Shown: in pieces, positions 27,847 to 35,401 of the stretch
Layout of the letters: every line of letters starts with the position of its first letter
How positions within the stretch are numbered: the first letter of the stretch is position 1
Origin: an uncultured Saprospiraceae bacterium
GTDB taxonomy: Bacteria; Bacteroidota; Bacteroidia; Chitinophagales; Saprospiraceae
Assembly (NCBI GenBank): GCA_938015595.1
Contig: CALLPI010000018.1
Span: forward strand, 1 to 64,000
Direction of reading: 5' to 3'
DNA length: 64,000 bases
Position numbers and translations under genes: made by a program
Notes under the pieces: model-generated
The model's input: only the letters and a program-made list of their open reading frames with translations
What the model was told of the DNA's origin: nothing
The model's database searches: none

Positions 27847-30800
27847 ATGAAAAAAGTACCACTTCTTCTTATCTCAGCGGTCGTATGGAGCGTAGTGGCA
27901 CTGGCACAGGTGCCGTATATTCTATACGAAGACTTTGAAAACGGAGGCCTCCAGGCCAACTGGAACGCTGTGAACGGACCTACTTTTGCTGTGGTGGACA
28001 ACCCGAACCAGAGCCCAGGCAACAACAGTGCTAAAGTAGGAGCAGTGACAAACAATCCGGCTTCTGACTTCAGCTTCATGCTGGTGAATACTGGCGGCCG
28101 GGTGGATCTTACCGAGTACAACCAGTTCAAGATTTCGGTGTGGTCGCCACAGGCGGGTATTCAGTTTTTGTTCAAGATTGAAGGTGGCGGTGCCATTGAG
28201 CGCTTCGTACCCATCACAGTGGCCAACCAATGGGTAGAATACACCATTGACCTCTCCGGCGGCGCCAACCTCAATGCACTGACTACCTTCCTGATTTCAT
28301 TCAACCCCTTTAACGGTACTGGCGATAGTAACACGTACTACTTCGACTTCCTCCGCGCCGAGAAGCCTACTCAAAAGATGTGGGAGAGTTTTGAAGGCAG
28401 TGGGGCGGCTTTGCCCTGGAATGGGCTAAATGGCACTTACAATGGCGTAGTGGACAACCCCGACCAAGGCACAGCTAACCCCAGTGCTAAAGTAGGATCT
28501 TATACCAACAATGCTGCTTTTGACTTTAACTTCGTGCTGGCCAACACTGGTGGCCCAGTAAATATCTCCGAACTGAGCCACTTCAGAATGAAAGTGTGGT
28601 CGCCTGTAGCGCCTGCCAAAGTCTTGTTAAAACTGGAAGGCGGTGGCCAACAGGTGGAACAATTCCAGGACATCACAGTAGCCAACCAGTGGGTAGAATA
28701 CACCTTCGATCTCTCCGCTGGTACAACTAATACGGCCATGACCACCTTCCTGGTGTCGTTCAACCCATTTGTGCTGGGTGATACCAGCACCTACTACTTT
28801 GACGATATTGTAGCTGTACAAGCACAGCACGTGTACGAAGACTTCGATGGCACCAGCATCAGCTGGATCGGTATCAATGGCACCTACAACGGCCCCGTAG
28901 CCAACCCCAGCCCCGACGCCGGCAACCGCTCCGCTACAGTGGGCTCCAACACTAACAACTCTGGCTCAGACTTCAACTTTGTATTTGGTACAGCACCTCA
29001 GCCCTTCAACCTTAGCGTCTATAATCAATTCAGAGTCAGTATTTGGTCGCCGACAGCCAGCCGCGTACTCTTCAAGTTGGAAGGCGGCGGCCAGGCCATT
29101 GAGGCTATCAAGAAAATTACCCAGCCCAATGCTTGGGTGGAGTACGAATTTGACTTCTCTGCAGCTGCCGGCATTACCGTGATGGACAAGATGCTCATCT
29201 CCGTGACGCCCTTCGAACCTGGCAACAGCGATACCTGGTACTTTGACAACATCTACGCCCTGCCGGCGGGCGCTTGTGCCACTGCCCCGCGCGACAATAA
29301 AATCGTGGATGACTTTGAATGCAACCGCAACGCTGCTTACAGCATTGGCAATAAAAATCTGGCTATTGTAAACAACCCCAACCCTACGCCAGTGAATAAC
29401 AGCGCCAAAGTAGGCCGCTTTGTGGACCCACCCGGCCCCTGGTATCCCTTAGTGCTCGACTACCACGATGTGCTAAACATGAGCGAGAACAACTACATTA
29501 GCCTAAAACTGTGGGCTCCCCGCCCAGGCGACATTCTCTTCAAACTAGAAGGTGGTGCTTCGCCGGCTGTAGAAAAGCGCGTACCGGTATCTGCTCTCAA
29601 TACCTGGGTAGAGTACGGCGTGGACTTCTCCGATCAGGCCGGCGCCAGCCACAGGCGCATTGTGTTCTTCTTCAATGCTGGCGATAACGCCGACGCCGGC
29701 GCCGTGTATTTCATTGACGACATCAAGCGTACGCCGCGCCCTGTACCGCCGCCGCTGGAGCAGTTTGAAGACGGACCTTTTGGAGGCGCCAACCTCGACT
29801 GGCAACCCTTCAACGAAGACCCAGTCATACATGGTACTTTTGCCCGCATACCCAACCCTGACCCCACCGGCGTAAACACTACTGCCCACGTAGGACGCTA
29901 CCGCAAGGGGGCTTCGCCATTCAGTACCCTCACAGCCTTCTTGCCCAACGGTATTGACTTGCGCAATGCGCCGCAGCTCAACCTCGACGTGTGGGCGCCC
30001 ACCGGTGCAGCCAACGTGACCATGCAGTTGATCAGTGCTTCCCAAGGGGCCAAAGAACGCACAGTGGCCATCCCCAACACCCAGCAGTGGGTAACGCTTG
30101 GCTTCGAATTTTCAGACTTTGCCAGCATTACTGACTATGAAGAAATCCGCCTGATCTTTGACAATGGCGTGGTCAATACCGACTTTTACTACTTTGATAA
30201 CCTGGCACAGAGCATACGTACAGTAGACCCCTGTGCCGGCACAGCGCCTGACCCACGTATACTAGATGACTTTGAATGCCAGCGCAATGTAACTTACCCA
30301 GTAGGAGCCAGCCGCTTGGAAGTGGTGAACAACCCAGGCCTGCAGGTGGCCAATGCCAGTCTTAAGGTAGGCAAATACACCGACCCAGCCAATGACCCCT
30401 GGGCTGCCCTGGTCATGGACCCAGGCGCTGCCCTCGACCTGAGCATTTACAACCAGTTCAACATCCAGGTGTATGCCGCCCAGACTGGCCCGCTTCTGGT
30501 CAAACTGGAAGGTGGCACCTCGCCCGCGCGAGAGGTCTTCCTGCAGTTGGATGCCGTCAATACCTGGAAGACCTACACAGCTGACTTCAGCCAGTACGCT
30601 GATGAAAACCACCGCCGTATTGCCTTGTTCTTCAATGCTGGCATTGGCCAGCCCACCCAGGATGTGTGGTACTTCGACAACGTGACTTGGGGGCGCTCGC
30701 CGTATCGCGGCTGCATTACTACCTTTGACCACCCACAGTTTACGGTGACCAACTGGCGCTACTTTGCCAATGGTTCGCTTGAAAATACGGTGTTCGAACC

Positions 30801-31488
30801 AGCGCCCAACCCCAACCCCAGTGGAATCAATACCAGCCCAACGGTGGGGGTATTCCGCGAAGCCAACGACGGCCTCATATTTGCTGGCATGTACGCCGAC
30901 CTGGAGGCGCCAGTAGCCTTGCCGCCCAACAACAAGACCATCCGCATGAAGGTGCTCATGGACGCGCCGGCACTGGTAGTATTTAAGTTGGAGCGTGGCC
31001 GCACTGGTTCACCCAACTCCGGCGACGTACCCAACCCCAGCACCGCCGACAATAACTACACCACGCCAGGGCAATGGCAAGAGTTGACGTTTGACTATTC
31101 AGCTATGCCCGATAACACCCTACACGACCGCATTACCATCATCATGAACTTCCGCGAAGTACCAGCAGTAAACAAGACGTACTACTTTGACGACATCACC
31201 ATCGGCGATGCCAACTGCCCAGGCGCGGTCAGCACTTTTGAGCCGGTAGTGGAGCGCCTGTACTTGATGCCCAACCCGGCTTACGAACGCCTGACGGTGC
31301 AAAATGCCGAGAGGGTGGCCCAGTTCTTGATTCACAACGCTTATGGCCAACTAGTAGGCCGCCTGCCCAACAATGGGGAGTACAACTTCCAGGTGGACCT
31401 GAGTGGCTTTGCTAAGGGCATGTACATACTGAGCGGCTACAACGCACAAGGACAACTGGTGGCCAACGCCAAGTTTATCAAGCAGTAA
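27847..31488 (+). CDS. Seven-repeat secreted putative carbohydrate-binding protein with T9SS tail
   Basis: 1213 residues. After a signal peptide (VVWSVVALAQ) come seven repeats of about 150 residues starting near residues 27, 178, 330, 486, 637, 804 and 956. Each opens with an EDFE-like motif (EDFENG, ESFEGS, EDFDGT, DDFECN, EQFEDG, DDFECQ, TTFDHP), passes through N.SAKVG, an F.....SP blockwise region and LFKLEGGG-type strand, and ends YYFDDI or YYFDNI. This is the pattern of a jelly-roll CBM-like domain. The C-terminus (VERLYLMPNPAYERL to the end) is a T9SS sorting domain. No catalytic motif is seen. Its place between two glycanases suggests a surface or secreted glycan-binding scaffold (inference). 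Repeats 4 and 6 are closest to each other and carry a Cys pair. Confidence 0.85.
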   Translation: MKKVPLLLISAVVWSVVALAQVPYILYEDFENGGLQANWNAVNGPTFAVVDNPNQSPGNNSAKVGAVTNNPASDFSFMLVNTGGRVDLTEYNQFKISVWSPQAGIQFLFKIEGGGAIERFVPITVANQWVEYTIDLSGGANLNALTTFLISFNPFNGTGDSNTYYFDFLRAEKPTQKMWESFEGSGAALPWNGLNGTYNGVVDNPDQGTANPSAKVGSYTNNAAFDFNFVLANTGGPVNISELSHFRMKVWSPVAPAKVLLKLEGGGQQVEQFQDITVANQWVEYTFDLSAGTTNTAMTTFLVSFNPFVLGDTSTYYFDDIVAVQAQHVYEDFDGTSISWIGINGTYNGPVANPSPDAGNRSATVGSNTNNSGSDFNFVFGTAPQPFNLSVYNQFRVSIWSPTASRVLFKLEGGGQAIEAIKKITQPNAWVEYEFDFSAAAGITVMDKMLISVTPFEPGNSDTWYFDNIYALPAGACATAPRDNKIVDDFECNRNAAYSIGNKNLAIVNNPNPTPVNNSAKVGRFVDPPGPWYPLVLDYHDVLNMSENNYISLKLWAPRPGDILFKLEGGASPAVEKRVPVSALNTWVEYGVDFSDQAGASHRRIVFFFNAGDNADAGAVYFIDDIKRTPRPVPPPLEQFEDGPFGGANLDWQPFNEDPVIHGTFARIPNPDPTGVNTTAHVGRYRKGASPFSTLTAFLPNGIDLRNAPQLNLDVWAPTGAANVTMQLISASQGAKERTVAIPNTQQWVTLGFEFSDFASITDYEEIRLIFDNGVVNTDFYYFDNLAQSIRTVDPCAGTAPDPRILDDFECQRNVTYPVGASRLEVVNNPGLQVANASLKVGKYTDPANDPWAALVMDPGAALDLSIYNQFNIQVYAAQTGPLLVKLEGGTSPAREVFLQLDAVNTWKTYTADFSQYADENHRRIALFFNAGIGQPTQDVWYFDNVTWGRSPYRGCITTFDHPQFTVTNWRYFANGSLENTVFEPAPNPNPSGINTSPTVGVFREANDGLIFAGMYADLEAPVALPPNNKTIRMKVLMDAPALVVFKLERGRTGSPNSGDVPNPSTADNNYTTPGQWQELTFDYSAMPDNTLHDRITIIMNFREVPAVNKTYYFDDITIGDANCPGAVSTFEPVVERLYLMPNPAYERLTVQNAERVAQFLIHNAYGQLVGRLPNNGEYNFQVDLSGFAKGMYILSGYNAQGQLVANAKFIKQ

Positions 31489-31549
31489 AGCCGTGTGCAT
31501 CGGCAGTTTAGGGAGTTTATAGTTTCATCATAAGGCTATGTCGCATCAT

Positions 31550-31585
31550 GTGGAAATCCACTCCTGCTCCAGGAGTGGATTCCAC
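31550..31585 (+). terminator. Strong stem-loop between PUL genes 2 and 3
   Basis: Arms 31550-31566 and 31570-31585 (left GTGGAAATCCACTCCTG, right CAGGAGTGGATTCCAC) pair over 16 bp with one bulged A and a 3-base loop. No T-run follows. It could be a partial terminator or an mRNA-stabilising hairpin that sets expression of the upstream genes apart from those downstream. Confidence 0.6.
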
Positions 31586-31648
31586 AGTTGCGATTATCGG
31601 CGGGAAAAGAACGACTTCTCTGCTATATAGCTTCCAAATCCCCTTGCT

Positions 31649-33052
31649 ATGCGACTAACGGCTATCTTATGCCTTTTGAGTTGCCTTTTGCTACCTGTAG
31701 CTTGCAAAGAGGCCAAACCCATCACTTCTACTACGGCGCCGGTGCCTTTCAGTGAGGATGAGCTGCAGCGGCGCACCTTTCTTTATTTCTGGGAATTGGC
31801 CGATACGGTATATGGTCAGATCCCCGACCGCTGGCCCGCACTTACGTTTTCGAGCATAGCAGCCACAGGGTTTGGCCTCACCAGCTACATCGTAGGTGTG
31901 GAGCGCGGCTTCGTTACTCGCTCGGCTGCTGCAGCCCGCACCCTGAAGACCTTGCGCGCCTTGTGGAGCCTGCCACAAGGGCCACAGCCCAGCGGCGTGA
32001 GTGGCTACCAGGGCTTTTTTTACCACTTTCTGAACCTGGACGACGCACGGCGTTTCAAGCAGGTAGAACTTTCCACCATTGACACAGGGTTGCTGATGGC
32101 GGGCGTGCTATCGGCGCAGTCTTACTTTGATGCTGACAACCCCGTAGAAGCCGAAGTACGCCAGGTAGCCGACCAGTTGTTTCGCAGGGTCAACTGGCCA
32201 TGGTTTCTCAACAAAAACGGATTGCTCAGCATGGGCTGGCATCCTGAAACCGGTTTTCTGGAGGCTCAGTGGGACGGCTACAACGAAGCCATGATTTTGT
32301 ATATATTGGCCTTTGGCTCGCCCACGCACCCGCTACCAGCCGACCTCTGGCAGGGCTGGACCAAACCCTATCTATGGGCGGAGTTCCAGGGGCAGCAGAT
32401 GGTCAATTTCGCGCCACTGTTTGGCCACCAGTACAGCCATATGTATATTGACTTTAGGGGGATACGCGATGCCTACATGCAGGAAAAAGACATGGACTAC
32501 TTTGAGAACAGCCGGCGGGCTACGCTGGCCAACCGCGCCTACTGCATACAAAACCCTGGTGGTTTCAAAGGCTATGGCCCCAACCTATGGGGGCTGACCG
32601 CCTGCGATGGGCCGGCTTATCTGGAACGCGAGTACAATGGCAAGTTCGTGCACTTTCAGGAGTATTCAGCACGCGGAGCGGCTGCCGACTACATCCGCGA
32701 TGACGGCACCATTGCACCCACGGCTGCTGGCGGTTCTGTGCCGTTTGCGCCTAAAGAGTGCCTGGATGCCCTAAAATTTATGTGGGAAACTTACTACCCC
32801 GACCTTGTAGGTCAGTACGGTTTCAAAGATGCCTTCAATCTTACTTTTACCTTCAAGCCTGGCACAGAGAGAGGCTGGTTTGACACGGACTACCTTGGCA
32901 TTGATCAGGGGCCAATACTGATCCAAATGGAAAACTACCGCAGTGAACTGATCTGGAAGGTAATGAAGAAAAATCCCTACATCCGCATAGGGCTCCGCAA
33001 GGCAGGGTTCCAGGGCGGATGGTTAGAAGAAAAACATCACAGCAATCACTAA
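31649..33052 (+). CDS. Glycoamylase-like (PF10091, GH144-like) lipoprotein
   Basis: 467 residues. Signal peptide with lipobox (LLSCLLLPVAC, Cys near 19), so probably lipid-anchored, unlike its T9SS-exported paralog at 25913. The catalytic region begins at DELQRRTFLYFWELAD and shares FGLTSYIVGVERGFVT, GYNEAMILYILAFGSPTH, LANRAYCIQNP, YGPNLWGLTACDGP, DGTIAPTAAGGSVPF and YLGIDQGPILIQMENYRS with it. It has no FnIII and no sorting domain. The division suggests one enzyme outside the cell and one facing the periplasm, the latter shortening imported oligosaccharides (inference). 14 bp separate it from the GH3 gene. Confidence 0.87.
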   Translation: MRLTAILCLLSCLLLPVACKEAKPITSTTAPVPFSEDELQRRTFLYFWELADTVYGQIPDRWPALTFSSIAATGFGLTSYIVGVERGFVTRSAAAARTLKTLRALWSLPQGPQPSGVSGYQGFFYHFLNLDDARRFKQVELSTIDTGLLMAGVLSAQSYFDADNPVEAEVRQVADQLFRRVNWPWFLNKNGLLSMGWHPETGFLEAQWDGYNEAMILYILAFGSPTHPLPADLWQGWTKPYLWAEFQGQQMVNFAPLFGHQYSHMYIDFRGIRDAYMQEKDMDYFENSRRATLANRAYCIQNPGGFKGYGPNLWGLTACDGPAYLEREYNGKFVHFQEYSARGAAADYIRDDGTIAPTAAGGSVPFAPKECLDALKFMWETYYPDLVGQYGFKDAFNLTFTFKPGTERGWFDTDYLGIDQGPILIQMENYRSELIWKVMKKNPYIRIGLRKAGFQGGWLEEKHHSNH

Positions 33053-33066
33053 AAAAATATGCTTGT

Positions 33067-35325
33067 ATGAGTGTACTAAGGAAAATCATACATGTTGTAG
33101 CCCTACTGTTTGTGGCTTATTTAATGAACAGTTTTGCGTTGCGAAGCGGCATTATGAAGCATCCGCAAATGAACAAAACCATTGAGCAGCGCGTGGACTC
33201 GCTACTCGCCCTGATGACGCTAGAGGAAAAAATCGGGCAAATGACCCTATTTACTTCCGACTGGGAAATGACCGGCCCCACCCTGCGCGCCGAGTACAAG
33301 GAAGACATCCGCAAAGGGCGCGTGGGGGCTATCTTCAACGCGCACACCGCCGCCTACACCCGCGAGTTGCAGCGCATAGCCGTGGAGGAAACGCGCCTCA
33401 AGATACCATTGATTTTTGGCTACGACGTCATCCACGGCTACAAAACTATCTTCCCTATTCCGCTGGGCGAAGCCGCCAGTTGGGACTTACAGGCTATTGA
33501 ACAAGCGGCTCGCATTGCCGCAGTAGAAGCCTCCGCTGCCGGCCTGCATTGGACTTTTGCCCCAATGGTGGACATTGCCCGCGACCCGCGCTGGGGGCGC
33601 ATCTCCGAAGGCGCTGGGGAGGACAGCTACCTCGGCTCGGCTATTGCTGCTGCTCGCGTGCGCGGCTTCCAGGGCAATGGGTTTGACAACGCCGATGCTA
33701 TACTAGCTTGCGCCAAGCACTATGCTGCCTACGGCGCCGCCCAAGCTGGACGCGATTATCATACGGTGGACATGTCCGAGCAAGTGCTCCGAGAGGTGTA
33801 CTTGCCACCGTTCAAAGCTGCCCGTGATGCCGGCGCCTGGACGTTTATGACAGCTTTCAACGAGTGGAACGGCATACCCGCTACGGCTAATACCCGACTA
33901 ATCAAGGATATTCTAAAGTGGGAATGGGGGTTCCCCGGCTTTGTAGTCACTGATTACACCTCCATCAACGAAATGGTACTGCACGGCTACGCAGCCGATG
34001 ACAAACACGCTGCCGAACTCTCCGTTAATGCCGGCGTGGATATGGACATGCAAGGCGCTGTATATTACCACCACTTGGCTGACTTGGTCAAAGAAGGCAA
34101 GGTAAAAGTATCGCGCATAGACGATGCCGTGCGCCGCATCTTGCATCTGAAGTTTTTGCTGGGGCTATTTGACGACCCCTATCGCTTCTGCGACGAAGCA
34201 CGGGAAAAGCGCCTTATTATGGCACCCGAACACCAGGCTGCCGCCCGCGATATGGCGCGCAAGTCTATCGTACTGTTGCGCAATGAAAAACAGACCCTGC
34301 CGCTGTCTAGGCAAATCAAGACGCTGGCTGTCATTGGCCCGTTGGCCGACAGCAAACAGGACATGCTAGGCAACTGGTCGGCTTCCGGCGATGCCAAAGA
34401 CTGTGTGACGCTGCTGGAAGGCGTACGCGCCAAACTACCCGGCCAAGGGCGCGTACTATATGAAAAAGGCTGCGACATAGAAAATAAGAGCGACCGCTCA
34501 GGCATAGCCAAGGCGCTGGCTGTAGCAAAGAAAGCCGACGCCATAGTGGTGGTTGTGGGCGAAGCGGGCTGGATGTCGGGCGAGGCAGCCAGCCGCGCAG
34601 ACATTGGCTTGCCCGGCCTGCAGGAAGAACTGGTGAAGGCACTGGTAGCCACGCAGAAGCCAGTGGTAGTAGTGCTAATGAACGGGCGCCCGCTGGCCAT
34701 TCCCTGGGTGGCAGAAAATGCTCCTGCTATACTGGAGACCTGGTTTGCCGGTACTCAAGGCGGCCATGCCATTGCAGATGTGTTATTTGGCGACTACAAT
34801 CCTTCTGGCAAGCTGCCTGTCACGTTCCCTCGATCTGCAGGGCAGATTCCGCTATTTTACAACGCAAAAAACACCGGACGACCTGCCGACCCTAACAACA
34901 AATACACCAGCAAATACCTGGATGTGCCCAACTCGCCGCAGTGGCCCTTTGGCTTTGGTTTGAGCTATACAACCTTTAGCTACAGTGACTTGCAAGTGGA
35001 CAAAAAGGAGTTTGGCTACAACGACGCGCTGACCATCCGCGTAAAAGTGACCAATACTGGCGCCCGCGAAGGCGAAGAAACCGCTCAGCTGTACGTGCGC
35101 GACTTAGTGGGCAGCGTCACTAGGCCAGTGCGCGAACTCAAGGGCTTTCAGAAGGTGCAGCTCAAGCCCGGTGAAAGCAAGGTGATCACTTTCAGACTCA
35201 GTGCTGATGATCTTCGATTTTACAATGCCGACTTGCTCTTTCGTGCAGAGCCTGGGGAGTTTGACATCTGGGTAGGCGGAGACTCTAACGCAGCGCTGGG
35301 CACGAGAGTGACGCTGAAACATTGA
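33067..35325 (+). CDS. bglX: GH3 beta-glucosidase
   Basis: 752 residues, a normal length for periplasmic BglX-type GH3. From the ATG at 33067 a hydrophobic signal (IHVVALLFVAYLMNSFAL) follows. The N-terminal barrel shows MTLEEKIGQMTLF, FGYDVIHGYKTIFPIPLGEA, RDPRWGRISEGAGEDSYLGS, AKHYAAYGAAQAGRDYH and the nucleophile Asp in FPGFVVTDYTS. The second domain has DLARKSIVLLRNE-like text, and the C-terminal FnIII-like domain starts near WPFGFGLSYTTF. An upstream in-frame codon at 33019 overlaps the previous gene. In this locus it would release glucose from sophoro-oligosaccharides (inference). Confidence 0.93.
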   Translation: MSVLRKIIHVVALLFVAYLMNSFALRSGIMKHPQMNKTIEQRVDSLLALMTLEEKIGQMTLFTSDWEMTGPTLRAEYKEDIRKGRVGAIFNAHTAAYTRELQRIAVEETRLKIPLIFGYDVIHGYKTIFPIPLGEAASWDLQAIEQAARIAAVEASAAGLHWTFAPMVDIARDPRWGRISEGAGEDSYLGSAIAAARVRGFQGNGFDNADAILACAKHYAAYGAAQAGRDYHTVDMSEQVLREVYLPPFKAARDAGAWTFMTAFNEWNGIPATANTRLIKDILKWEWGFPGFVVTDYTSINEMVLHGYAADDKHAAELSVNAGVDMDMQGAVYYHHLADLVKEGKVKVSRIDDAVRRILHLKFLLGLFDDPYRFCDEAREKRLIMAPEHQAAARDMARKSIVLLRNEKQTLPLSRQIKTLAVIGPLADSKQDMLGNWSASGDAKDCVTLLEGVRAKLPGQGRVLYEKGCDIENKSDRSGIAKALAVAKKADAIVVVVGEAGWMSGEAASRADIGLPGLQEELVKALVATQKPVVVVLMNGRPLAIPWVAENAPAILETWFAGTQGGHAIADVLFGDYNPSGKLPVTFPRSAGQIPLFYNAKNTGRPADPNNKYTSKYLDVPNSPQWPFGFGLSYTTFSYSDLQVDKKEFGYNDALTIRVKVTNTGAREGEETAQLYVRDLVGSVTRPVRELKGFQKVQLKPGESKVITFRLSADDLRFYNADLLFRAEPGEFDIWVGGDSNAALGTRVTLKH

Positions 35326-35401
35326 CACAAGAAGCGGCAGCTACATTGCCGAAGGTGCTCTTAGCTCCAAACATTAGAAATAACAAAAAAAGTGGCAAAA
35401 T

